Assembly: GCA_038025085.1 (NCBI GenBank)
Contig: CM076143.1
Span: forward strand, 36,416,501 to 36,480,500
From: Tetragonia tetragonoides
Taxonomy: Eukaryota > Streptophyta > Magnoliopsida > Caryophyllales > Aizoaceae
Direction of reading: 5' to 3'
DNA: 64,000 bases
This document shows positions 51,813 through 63,202 of the stretch, in pieces (position 1 is the first letter of the stretch; every line of letters starts with the position of its first letter). The position numbers and the translations under genes were made by a program. Under the pieces are notes generated by a model. The model was not told the DNA's origin and did not search any database. It worked only from the letters and a program-made list of their open reading frames with translations.

Positions 51813-52611
51813 TTAAGTCTGAATATCTATTAAGTTTCCCAACCCTTCTAATTATTGTGTTTTAATTTCTCCAAAAACGTAAACACTAAAAATTTGGTGT
51901 TTCTCCTCAAATAATATGTTATAATTTCAATTTTAAACCAAAAAAATTTGAAATCCAAAAGAAAATAGAGTAAAAATATTTTTTACTTTTATATATTAAT
52001 GGCTTTATTCCCAAACAATAGAAAGCTGCCACCACATTAATGAAAAAGGACGTATGATACACCTATATCACATTCATTTTTCCTTATTCATAACATAACA
52101 ATCGTCTAACTGTAGTACCATCTTACATACTCAGTATCGCATAAAAAAAAAAACATACTCAGTAGCCCGACAGTCACTCACAAAGAAAAAGAGCACAAAA
52201 AGGGAAGAAAGGAGAAAAACACAAAAACTCTTATAAGCGACCTCAACTAGTTCGGAAAGCGCAAATCAGTAGAAAAACAAACAAAAAAAGAAAAAAGAAG
52301 TTCAGGAAGAGCTGATCAGTCTCGTCCGTTAAACAACCAAAACAAAAGATAGTCCAAAGCCAATCTCAGCATCAACAAAGCCCTCCTCTAAAACCCCACA
52401 CTTCGTTGCCGCCATCACCACCGCTGTACGAAACTCACCACCTCTGCCGCGCTTATTACTGGTACCATCCTCTCTCTCTGCCCTCCCTAAGTAGATGAAA
52501 ATGGGTTATTATCTATATGTTCTCCTCAATTAGCTTTATTCTCTGAACCAACTTTGATATTCGTCATTTTCGTTTAAAAGCGGGCACTTTTATTAATTTC
52601 ATGAGATACTA

Positions 52612-52860
52612 ATCGATACCCAGGTTATAAATATGCGTTTAGGTAGCTGTATTTTCATTATTGATATTGTTTTGATCTGGGTTTTTGCTCATTTGATGGT
52701 CTCTCTTAAACCCCAGCCCTAATTTGAAGTACCAATTGATACCCAGGTCATAAATATGCGTTTAGTTAGGTTTACTTTCATTAATATATTGCTTTGATAT
52801 GGGCTTTTGCTCATTTGATTGTCTCTCTTAAACCACAGCTTTGATTCGGGAACATTGAGG
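52612..52860 (+). repeat. 123-bp tandem duplication upstream of the bL28m start
   Basis: GATACCCAGGTTATAAATAT at 52615 recurs as GATACCCAGGTCATAAATAT at 52738. Both copies continue to TCTCTTAAACC(A/C)CAG. The second copy ends in a good 3' splice acceptor (CCACAG at about 52840), likely that of a leader intron before the start codon. Confidence 0.75.
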
Positions 52861-52875
52861 CTCTAGAGAGAGAAA

Positions 52876-55800
52876 ATGGCGTTTAGGTCAAAGGAAACCA
52901 TGAAGAAAATACTCAAGAAAGTGGGAGATGATAACATGACTCGTGGGGTTAAAGAGGCTTTGAAGAAGAGTTTACCAGATAATAAGGTCGTTATGGGTCG
53001 GGCGAAGCGAGGGCTCTATGCCGGTCGCCATATTCAGTATGGGAACCAAGTTAGTGAAGATGGAGGCAACAAGTATGCTTCTTATTGCTTTACCCCTCTT
53101 TCTACTTTATACTATGCTTGGTTTGTCAATTTGTCGAGCTTTGGATGTTGAAGTTGCAATTATATGCTTCTTTTTAATTTTTTCTTTGTGGGTGTTTGTT
53201 TGTGTTTTCTTGTTATGTTTGTTGCAGTGTGATTTTCCTGATGGGTACTGGGTAGTTGGTTAATTGGCTAAATTTGTTTGCAACTTCCTGGTGAAATTTT
53301 GACCTTTGAACAAGTTGGTCTTTGGTATAAATGTAAAATTCACTATCTTTGCAAAGAGCAGAACAATGGTTTTTATGGCTATGGAATTGAACAAGTTGGT
53401 CTTTGGTAGAAATGTAAAATTCACTGTCTTTGCAAAGAGCAGAACAATGGTTTTGATGGCTATGGAATTGATGTATTGGGTCATATCAGCCACAAATCCT
53501 GTTTGAACTAAATGACAAACTTATACAATAATCGATATTGCAAAATATGCATATGATATGGGTTGACCATGTATTGGGGACAATAATCGAGCTTTGGATG
53601 TTGAAGTTGCATTATATGCTTGTTTTCAAATTTTTCTTAGTGGATGTTTGTTTACTTTTTCTTGTTATGTTTGTTGCAATGTGAATTTCCTGATGGGTTG
53701 TTGGTTATTTGGCTAAATCTGTTTGCAACTTCCTGGTACAATTTCGACTCTTTGAACAAGTTGGTTTTCGGTAGAATTCACTGTCTTTGCAAAGAGCAGA
53801 ACCCACGTATTTGATGGCTATAGAAATGATGTATTGGTTAATATCAGCCACAAATCCTGTTTGAATTAAAAAAAATAAATTATACAATAACTGATATGGC
53901 AATATATGTATATGATATGGGTTGAGTGGTTGACCATGTACTGGGGACATATTCATATTGGGTACGTGCCCGATACAGGACTGGCATGGCTGTAGGTTTA
54001 TTGGTGCTACACAGCTGTGGGAACTGTGTGTCTGTGTGACAAGACTGCTTCTTACTCACCTCAGAAGCACCTGCTTCGATGCCTTCAGTAGAAACGAGTG
54101 CTTGAAGATGGTCCTTTGAAATTAATAGTAAACAGTGACTTCCAATGAGTCTGTTGTAGGCGACATACTGTATCCCTACATCTGCTTGCACTGAAGTCAT
54201 TGAGGAAGTTGAATTTAGCATTACTAGATGCTTCTTGAAGGACAATTAAGAAAATGTTCATCAACAATGCAATACCAATGCACATGTTTTTAACATGTAA
54301 AATAATGACAGAGAAAGAATTGAGGTTGCCATGCACCCTGACTCGTGCAATATATAGAAACATGACGGTTGTGTAGGAACTTTTGAAGAATGAGACAAGG
54401 CTACATTGAAGTACTATATTGTAACCAAACACACAATTGTTTCCTATTCCAAAGGTCTGTTTTGGAAGTCATATCTTGAATCTTGATTTCTCTGTAAAAG
54501 CTAATTTGGAGTGGAAACCCTCTAAATGAGTTTAGAGCTTTAATCAAGATGGTGTATAAGGAAGGGGATGGTGAGAGAAAAAAGGAACCATTTCCCTTGT
54601 TTGGTTAAAAGTATGAAATGAAAGTAAAAGGGATTTTTTTTTATTAGATTTAGATCAGGAATTCCATTTTTTTGGATTCAGAATGGCGAAGGGAGCAGAG
54701 AACTGTAATTGTGAAAAGGTTGGGGACTTGCTATCTTTGGGATCTGATCCTACACCGCCCCCTTTTGTTAGAGAGAGGAAATGAAACAATTGTTTTATAG
54801 CTTCTTAAGTTTTCCTTCACTGTACAATTTGTGGAGAAATTTAATGGGGTTATTATTAAGAAGCTTTTTGCTGTTAATTCTCTTCCTTTCTTTTTAGTTA
54901 GATGACTTAGATCACATTTTATGTATATCAGAGACGAGATGGCTACCCTTTTCCTTCAGTTTCCTTTCTTTTCCTACCAATTCCTTCTAATCAAGCAAGT
55001 TGTAAGGATAGAATTGCTGTACTAGCATTACTATCCGACTTGAACCAAAATCACAAAATAGAAACAGGTGAGTGATCCTATTCCTTGGAATACGGTGTCC
55101 AATGTTCCAAAATGGCTGGATATGGCACTCAACATTCTGGATGAAACCATAAATTGCTAAGTTTACATTTAGCAGGGGAGATAGAATTGATAAAGAATAA
55201 CGTGGCAACTGGCAAGAAAGGGTAGTATGCAAAGTGGATAGTGATAGGACTTTGGCAGGACTTTTGCTATATTCCTCTTTTCTTCATAACACTTTGCTCT
55301 TTATGTTGTATAACTAGTTAGGTGCTGCCAAGCAAAGCACCAGTGCACCATAATCTTAAGTTCACAAATTTGTCCTTCTCTTGCTTTGTGGATATCCAAA
55401 GTAACATTTAGTAAGTCACTTGCTGGTACTGATCCAAGTTCCATCTTACAGATATTTTTACTCTGCAAGGTGTCTTTGTTGACTTGAGGCCTGACAAAAT
55501 CAAAGCCTTGCCTTGTTTTGCTAGTAGCCAGTTGTACAAAAGCCTTCCGGCAAGCAGTAATTTAGTGTGTTGCACAATAAATATATGGATTAGAATTCAG
55601 GATCCATCAGAATATGGTTGATTCATGATACAATGAAATCTGACACATAAAGACACCAAATTGTTCGTGTTTTGTGATAAATTTCTTAAAATAACGGTAT
55701 GTTTGGTTATGAGCCATTTTCCTTATGCGGTTTTAAGATTTCAAACTCAGCACCTTTAAGATTCAAAATTCAATAAATGTGGAAGGTGTTCAGATTGAAT

Positions 55801-57814
55801 CTCCATGTGTCAGAATGCATGCTCACTGCTTTGCTGATGCTAATGTTTGAAGTGCATCAGAATTCAGTTCGTAATTGACATATACTTGGGTACCCTCCTT
55901 GAAATTTTCAAGGGAGGTGTGTACAATTTAATAGAATTGCTATCAAGTATAGTTTACCACAAGAAGTCAGTAGCAAGCTTGAATTCTGTTTGCTTTGCCA
56001 TGGGCAAGTGTTTAGGTATATCGAGAAGTATGTAGCTTTATTCTTGGCAAGTCGAGGCGTTGTTTGTTGCTGACCCAAAATGGTAGAATAGGACAAGATA
56101 CGATACTCTTGTTCTTTCTATATGGTAATCCAGAATGGCTTGATGCCTTGATTTTGGAATCAGAGTTTCGGAATAAAACAAATGTGTAAAGGAGGTTGAA
56201 TAATAGGGAACATGAAGGGAGGAAAGGGGGTAAGTATTCCAAGCTGATTTTTTTAAATGTTTAACAGGATTTGTGTCAAGTTGATAACCCTTCCACAGCC
56301 TAGGACTTGGTGACCAACCTCACATTTATTGAAATTTGAAACATTTTTAGAAACATATTTGTCTTTGTCTTACTATCTGGGAGTCCGGAAATCTCATTTG
56401 GTGCCTGCTGATCCCAGTCCATTTTCATTGCCTAAATATCTTCAATGTCTCCACAGTTCAATTGCTGATGAATATTCTCTTTCCTTATTTTACCAGTCCC
56501 ACCTGGGGCTGGGGAAGACGTCAAAGTTTTAAGGAACTATAATGAATTTTTCGTGATGGTGCATTTGATTGTGACTTTTATTGGAGGAGGTACTGTGGCT
56601 CTTACCAAATATGTGTCTGACATAAGCAAGTTCTCATGTTTTGTTAGAAACTTTTCAAGGAAAAGTGCGCTTTTATGTGGACTATGACACTGGGTAAGGT
56701 GAACAACCATGATATAGTTCATTGGAGGAGGCCTGGGTGGTCTTTGTCCCCAGACGTGTGTGCTTTGTAATGAGGCTTGCGAGACACATATTTTCCATAG
56801 TATTTACATTGTCAAGGGAGATACTGAGGATTCACACAAGATATGAGTCTGTTCCCTTCTTTTATCTAATACTATACATGGCTATACTTGGGCCTGACAG
56901 TTGTCCCCTCACTTTTAGAGTGGCGAGTATCTCCCACACTGGTAAAAAGGTGTTTTCCATTGTCAAGGGAGATGGTGATTACTGAGGCTCCATAACAAGT
57001 GTTCCCTTCTTACTAAATACATTAGTATATTTGGATCTGATAGTTGTTTTATATCGACTTTTAGAGACCTCAACACTCTCTTCCTTCTGTATCTACTATA
57101 CATTGCTATACGGGACTTGACAGCTGTTCTTTCAAAACTTTTAGAAATCAATACTCTCGTTGGAGTTGAACGCATTTCCATGCATTACTGATTCATTCTG
57201 GTCCCTTGATTTCTACTATGTTTCAAGCATTTTAGACATTTTGACAGGCTAGAGTCCTGGCTTTAGATTGTGGTGAACACAAACTTGCAGCATAATTTCA
57301 TTCAACCTCAGAGCACACTTTAATATTTTTGTTTATTTTGTTGACTGATAGGACACGGAGAATTTGGAAGCCTAATGTGCAAGAGAAACGACTTTTTAGT
57401 TATGCTCTGGACCGCCACATTCGTGTTCATGTGACAACACATGCTCTACGTTGCATTGACAAGGCTGGTGGGATTGACGAGTACCTGTTGAAAACACCCT
57501 ACCATAAAATGGATACTGAGATGGGCCTCCTTTGGAAAGCCAAAATCGAGAAGATGTACGAAGATCTTGGGAAAAAGGAGGTTGCTTTCTTCTCTCCTGA
57601 GGATGAAGCGAAGTTCGAGCAAGGTTTTAAGGAATTGAAACTAGATGAGAGAGCTGCTCGAAGGGAATTCAGAAAACAGTTGTATGGTTTTTCAGCTAAA
57701 CCAGAGCTGACAACCGAGGGAACACCAGCGATTGAAGCTGGTGAATCAGATGGCGGAGGCTCAGGATATGGAAGCTCACATTCAGATCAAGAGCAGATGC
57801 TTGCTCATGCTTGA
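52876..57814 (+). CDS. bL28m: Mitochondrial large-subunit ribosomal protein bL28 (bL28m), two coding exons
   Basis: Component of the mitochondrial 60S-like ribosomal subunit. Exons 52876-53072 and 57352-57814 join in phase at GGNK|TRRIW to give 219 residues. The bL28 core lies at about 40-115: VMGRAKRGLYAGRHIQYGNQ, then TRRIWKPNVQEKRLFSY, HIRVHVTTHALRCIDKAGG and DEYLL. The conserved plant extension MDTEMGLLWKAKIEKMYEDLGKK follows, with an acidic, Ser/Gly-rich tail. The basic N-terminus (MAFRSKETMKKILKKVG) could act in mitochondrial import. The start is the first ATG after a purine-rich leader and matches the family. The 4.3-kb intron is much longer than the coding sequence. The gene is intact. 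Confidence 0.95.
53139..53955 (+). repeat. 450-bp diverged direct duplication in the bL28m intron, with an inner 81-bp repeat
   Basis: GAGCTTTGGATGTTGAAGTT occurs at about 53139 and 53589. Both copies continue through GAACAAGTTGGT, a CACTGTCTTTGCAAAGAGCA block and GATATGGGTTGA. The first copy has an extra tandem duplication of 81 bp (about 53309-53470). No coding role is likely. Confidence 0.8.
53956..57351 (+). other. Remainder of the bL28m intron
   Basis: AT-rich intron with no supported gene or transposon end. Repeated phrases such as GTCAAGGGAGAT (about 56811 and 56962) hint at old duplications. Confidence 0.5.
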
Positions 57815-59082
57815 GGTTGGGCTTTATCACAACCTTTGAGCTTTTGCATTCTAGTTCCAGGCTCCAACCTGATTTTCCATCACTATTCCGTTTCTGTAGA
57901 TTATTAAAAAAAATTCTTTTTATGTTTATGGTATTACTATCATGTAGTATTTTGCATAGGAGCCCTTGTATAATGTTATATGCAATGCTCAGAATTTTGA
58001 CTGACATAGCGACACAAACTATTAGTATTTGGTAGATGCCATGGCATTGAGCGCATATGCGAAACATGTTAGCACACTTTGTTTTTTAGGTCAGAGAAAC
58101 ATGTTAGCATACTTTATGGTTGGCTTTTCCCTTGTGGTATCTCATGTACTCTATGAAATAAGTGATGAATATTGGATAGTTTTCCATGGCACATTTTGTG
58201 CTCCACTTTCATTAAGTGCGCCTTTGAATCAATTCCCCTTGCTTTTGGACCAGTTCTTTGCTTGAAGGGAGTCAAGCTGATAGAATGTGAACATATATGT
58301 GACCTTTTCATCGCTGGCTCATCAACGACCTCAGAGCTCAACATCTACATTCACATCATTTTTCTTGGAACAACGTATTCTCTTGTTTTATTTGAACCAT
58401 GGGTACTCACGCTTGGAGTTGGTGGGTAAGGGCAACGCTTGTTTACTTGGATGCAAATGCTTAAAGTCTGAAACGCTAATGCAATGCAATATGTTTTCTG
58501 TGAACCGGAAGTAGAGGTAGAATAGGAACAAGGAGGAATACAATTAGGATCCTCTGTTGTTTCTATAAAAACAGCATATGTATGGTTCTTTCCTTCTCTC
58601 TATCTCCCTCCTCCAACTACTGATTTTTTAGAAACCCGTCTGCTCTAATTTTTTTTTTTGGCTAAACAAAAAAGAGGGAGCAAGTAAATAGCGATCGAGG
58701 AGCTCCCTGCTACGTCATGTTCGGCCTCTCGTGTTCAATAGAGAACATATTAGACTATTTGAGCGGACTCTCATTCGCTCTAATTCAATTGACCCAAAAG
58801 CCCCCTAATCCAACAGGGAGAGAGGGAGGACAGTTGTTTGTGGTACGCCAAAGGATATGTTCCTGGAAGAGTAACATGAGGGGAGTGTAATCAATTTCTA
58901 TGTGAGTTGATATGTATCAAAATTGATTGACTATAACCCATGTAAACATTATTACATCTCTAGTGGCATTAAATGCTTACAAGCCATATGATCACTACCT
59001 CCTACAATTAGCCATGAAACATGACAACTATAAGAATTCATTACATTGTAATCCTCATTATGATCAAATAACATTACTTTAA
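57815..59082. other. bL28m 3' region and intergenic DNA
   Basis: The first 300 nt are probably the 3' UTR. No further gene was seen. Confidence 0.5.
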
Positions 59083-59499
59083 GGGCATCATTATCCCTAG
59101 TCTTGTGAGTCTTAAAATTAAGGAGTTTTAGAAATCTTATGAGTCTTGTAACATTGTGGTGGACATAAAAAATAGGAGTCTAAAAATGGATCTTGATATT
59201 TCAAGACTCTCTTTGAGACTCAATAGTGAGCCCTTGCTCATGATGGAAAGTTGGTTAAGTAAAACAAATAAATTGAAATTGAATTGAGTAAAACAAATAA
59301 ATTGGAATAGAATTGGGTAAAACTAAAAAGTGAGTGGAAAGTTGATGGGTCAAAATCTAAAAAGTCTGAAAATCATTGTGGTGGGATGTCTGAAACTCTG
59401 AAGAGTCTAAAATTGAGTCTGAAAAACAAAAAGTGAGTGAAAAGCTGATGTGGCAAGTCTGTGGATTCTGAAAAATCTGATGCATTGTGGATGACCTAA
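59080..59499. mobile_element. Tourist/PIF-Harbinger-type MITE
   Basis: The body 59083-59496 starts GGGCATC and ends GATGACC (inverted with one mismatch), flanked by TAA on both sides, the target expected for PIF/Harbinger elements. The interior repeats GAGTCT and TGAAAA motifs and has no ORF. Confidence 0.65.
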
Positions 59500-59689
59500 T
59501 ACATAAGCTTAGATGTTTATTGGCCCCCAACCCATATAGGTGTTAAGAGAGCCGATTTATTAATGACCAAGTGTCGGTATGTATGTTTGGGTTTTAGGTC
59601 AAATATAATCTGAACTCTCGTTATTCCCCCTTCACCAATATTTCCTACACAAGTCATAATTCACCTTACCCAAAGCCTTCATTAACTGG

Positions 59690-61690
59690 AAGAAATTCTA
59701 GAGTCGTGAGATTATCCCTAAATGGAAGTTTTTCTTTGGAAAATCTACAATGGCGGCCTCCTTGTTGATGAGGAGTTTTCTCGGAGACATATGCAACGAT
59801 ATAATAACTGTTTATTATATGCAGAAATTTCCGAGACTTTGGAATCTCTAATTTTTTTTTTTAGAGACTCTCCATTAGTTGGCCGTATCTGGCCTTTTGC
59901 AGACTTGGTAGGCCAATTAACCAGATTGGTATATAAAACGAGGGTCACTCGACACATTGGTATATTTTCTTGCTCAGGAGACGTATTGGTATTAAAAAGA
60001 ACTCCGAGGACAAATACACCCACATACTTAGCCGGAAAGAATCTTCAATTAAAATATTATGTTTTCGTATTTAAGAGGTATTCCTACCCTTATCCCAAGA
60101 AAATTTCATTTTTCTCATAGCTAAAATCCTCCTCTGTTTATTTTGTTCCCTGACTTCACATCCCTCCCTCATTTTCTCTCTCTTCCCAGTGGTGGTGTGC
60201 CCATCAATAGCTGTTTTCGACTCTGATTCCAACCAAATTCGAATACGTTGGCAAAACAATAAAGAGGAGTGGCAGCCTTCTCAAGCAAACGATAGCTTTC
60301 TCAACCCCAGGAGCTCCATTGATGAATACCATAGTTCTCTCTCTCTCTGTCCTCCTTCTACTACTACTACTACTACTACTACTACAAATTCTCCATTAAT
60401 AAGCTCAATCTTTGTTCGTCATGGAGATGCAATTCGCGAAAATGAGAGTTCTCATATATCAAAATTTAAAACAGTAAAATTTCGTGATTTGTTAAATTAT
60501 TTCCTTGGTACGAAATATATCGAAACAGCATGACTTGTGCCTAAAATTTGTTCAAAGATTAGCAATCTTTTATATGGATGAGAGAGAGAGAGGGGAAGGT
60601 GTTTGCTATTTTTTTTTTTTTTTTTAATCCGCCATGAGTGAAGCCACCACCTCCATCACCCTTTCCTCCCCTTCCTCCCACTGTCCGATATTGGTGAAGA
60701 AGTTGTGTGTTTGGGGTTCCTCTGTTTTAGGGTTTATGGATAGAGGGAGAAATATTATGTGATGAAGAACAGAGGGACAGGGGAAAAGAAAATTAAACGA
60801 GGGAAAAAAAAATTAAAATTGTAATGTTTAGGCTGAAAATGTATGAATACATTCTAAATACGAAAAAATAATATTTTAATTAGAGATTCTCTCCGGCGAA
60901 GTATTTTTGGATGTATTTGTCCATGGAATGGTTTTTTAATACCAATATGTCGACTGTGCAAGAAAATATATGTATGTATCAAGAGACCCTCTTTTTATAT
61001 ACCAATCTGGTTAATTGGTCCATATTTGGTATCAGAACTCATGGTAGTAGTAGTAGTGTAGTACTATCCCCATTGCATTGTCGATTGAAAACTTGCTCTC
61101 TTATCTTGCAAGGATGGATGCTGAATTCTTCTCTCCTAGCATCTACTTTATAACTGTTCTTTGGACTATACGGATCACTAGGAATGGATTTATCTTACGT
61201 GGGTCATTGCTTCTATTAAGTTTCATTATTACCTCCATCAATTCCCTCAAATAGGTGTTTGAGAGGTGTATTGAATTTTGATCCCCTACCATTAACACAG
61301 ACTTTTACTCATTAACAAGAAATTCATACATGTTAGCCTAAATACTCGAGCTTATGAGCGATGGAGTCTTACAAGTCATTGCTCATTAAACAATGGGTCA
61401 AACACCTCTTATTTAGCGTTACCAGATTTAGGAACCTTGGGATAAAATGTCAATATGATTTTACCATCTAGTTGTTCAGCCAAACCCAACGCCGAGCCTG
61501 GAAAATTTTCAGATGTCATCACCTACAAATCCCACTAATATTTTTGCAGTACATGGCACTAGTAGATATATGACAATTGAAAATTGCAAGTATATCCATT
61601 GTTCAGGGCTTGCTTAGAGGTATAAACTAGCTCTCATCTATAAGGTGACTTATGACCCTTGATGGAAGGGTTAAAATTGCTTTGTGGTAT
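59690..61690 (+). pseudogene. LINE relic (zf-RVT and RNase H region), split by a MITE
   Basis: 59700-59905 encodes a zf-RVT-like stretch: EVFLWKIYNGGLL, SRRHMQRYNNC and GRIWPF. It resumes after 61022 with FGIRTHGSSS and, in another frame, VLWTIRITRNGFILRG (about 61155-61200), standard for the C-terminal half of LINE ORF2. Weak RNase H-like sequence runs to about 61690. Many stops and frameshifts are present. Confidence 0.65.
59902..61031. mobile_element. Long-TIR MITE, probably Mutator-derived
   Basis: The body 59911-61021 has inverted arms of about 185 bp (59911-60095 and 60840-61021) sharing CCAATTAACCAGATTGGTAT, TATTTTCTTGC and AATTAAAATATTAT in opposite orientation. Flanks GACTTGGTA (59902-59910) and TATTTGGTA (61023-61031) match at 7 of 9 bases, fitting a Mutator-type 9-bp duplication. 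The middle is non-coding, with (ACT)n at 60357-60385 and a T-run at 60611-60627. Confidence 0.65.
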
Positions 61691-62113
61691 TACTCATGGG
61701 AAATATGACAATTGGTTTTTACTCCATTATTTTGTGCTTACATTTTAGGAAAATTGGACGCGAATAATCTCAAGTTTGGGCCGTCCGCTGCCAATAATCC
61801 CAAGTTTCACTTCCGCCCAGAATAATCCCAAGTTACGACCCGCCTGCCCGTACTGGTTAAATGAGTATGGCTTTACAACGCCGTTCCCTTCCGTTTGTAG
61901 CCGTTGTGAGTAGCAGGTTTAATGTTCTAGAAAACGCGTCCTTTTAAAGCCTCACTCACCCATTTCATCTTCAACCTTGAACCAATTCACCTTCATCTTC
62001 AACCTCCACCATTTCTCTCTCTCCCAGTTTACCTTCATCTTTCTCCTCTCTCTCTCTCTCTCTCTCTCCCCCCCTCTCCCTCTCTCTGTTTTTGTCTCTC
62101 TCTGATAAACGAA

Positions 62114-62631
62114 ATGACATTCCACCATGGGCAATCAGGATCTTCTCCATTGACAACTCCTTTCATCCAATGTGACCATGGTGAAGATGCACTGGTTTTG
62201 ACAGTGAAAAAGAAAGGACCAACGAAGGGTTTGAGGTTCTTTAGGTGTCCCCAATGGTAGGTTAGTATTAATTATGAAAAAATGGTGAATTTAATTGAAT
62301 TTTGAAATTAGGGTTTTATTGCTTAATTGGTTAAAATTGATGAATGCAGGTTGATGATTGTGGGCTTTTCATATGGGAACATGAGCATTTATTTGGTGAA
62401 ATTGATCACTTGAGGAGGGAGAACTTGTTGTTGAGAGAAGAGATAGTGAAAATGACATCAGAGAAGAAGATGGTTGAAGAGAAGTTGACAAATTTGAGGG
62501 CTAAAAAGGATAAAGTCTTGAAGCTTTATCTAGGATCTGCTGCAATGACTGAGAAAATGACAATGGCTGCGTTTTTCTTTTTTTGTTGCTTTGTAGCATG
62601 TGTGTTAGGTGTTTGGATAGGTAGGCAGTGA
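62114..62631 (+). pseudogene. GRF zinc-finger / coiled-coil / membrane-tail protein, one nonsense codon
   Basis: Exons 62114-62260 and 62350-62631 with a GT-AG intron. Residues about 20-63 form a GRF-type zinc finger: CDHGEDALV, KGLRFFRCPQW and DDCGLFIWEHE supply the C-H-C-C pattern. Residues about 65-110 are a Leu/Lys/Glu-rich coiled coil (HLRRENLLLREEIVKM). A hydrophobic tail (AAFFFFCCFVACVLGVWIG) should insert in a membrane. The last codon of exon 1 is TAG (62258-62260) where the family usually has Lys between CPxW and the next exon, so the copy is probably disabled by one substitution. It lies next to a Mutator-like terminus and faces the transposase. GRF fingers bind single-stranded nucleic acid in other proteins; the role here is unknown. 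Confidence 0.75.
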
Positions 62632-63019
62632 CAATGGTGTTTTAGAGAACATGAATGTATGTGTCTGTTTAAGTGGCTAATTAAGTGGAATAGTGTCTGT
62701 TTTTGTGATGTATGTGTCTGTTTCCTATCAATGACAATGAGTGCTATTTTCTCAACATTCAAACATGTTCAAAATACATCCAAAATACACCACAAAATTC
62801 ACCACATTTAACTGTTGTTTTTCTTCAACATTTAACAGCTCCAAATAGTCATTCAAACATGTTTAACATTCACACATGTTAAAAATACACCCCAAAATTC
62901 ACCTAACCTTAACCTAAGCAATTACAATTGATGACATTGTTGAAAATACACCACAAAAGGTAATTGCATCACACTTAAACAAAATGCATACTAATTCTGA
63001 AAATGTACAATGAATATGC
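62632..63019. other. Spacer between the convergent GRF and transposase genes
   Basis: Contains a direct repeat of ATTCAAACATGTT...AAAATACACC (about 62757 and 62851) and many ACACCACAAAATTCACC phrases. No coding signal. Confidence 0.5.
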
Positions 63020-63150
63020 TTAATTCTGACTTGGTTGGGACTGAGTTGGTTGTGGTTGACTTAAGCTTGTGGAACACTGACTGCTTTGGTTGTGGATGAC
63101 AGGAACCATTGCTTGTGATGGTGATGGTTGTTGTAAATCACACTTAAATG
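63020..63150 (-). other. Possible last exon of the transposase gene (Q/S/P-rich tail)
   Basis: An open minus-strand stretch encodes LQQPSPSQAMVPVIHNQSSQ and ends QPTQSQPSQN before a stop at 63020-63022. A donor-like GTAAGT near 63207 and an acceptor-like AG near 63148 could join it to the transposase, but the phases I can read do not agree. Confidence 0.3.
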
Positions 63151-63202
63151 TTAGATACACATCAATACATACTAATATGAAAATGTACAATGTATATGAC
63201 AC

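Noticed and set aside
61025..61045. TTTGGTATCAGAACTCATGG looks like a retrotransposon primer-binding site after an LTR.
   Set aside because: It reads in frame as FGIRTHG of the LINE relic that continues on both sides of the MITE, and the upstream sequence is an inverted arm, not an LTR ending in CA.
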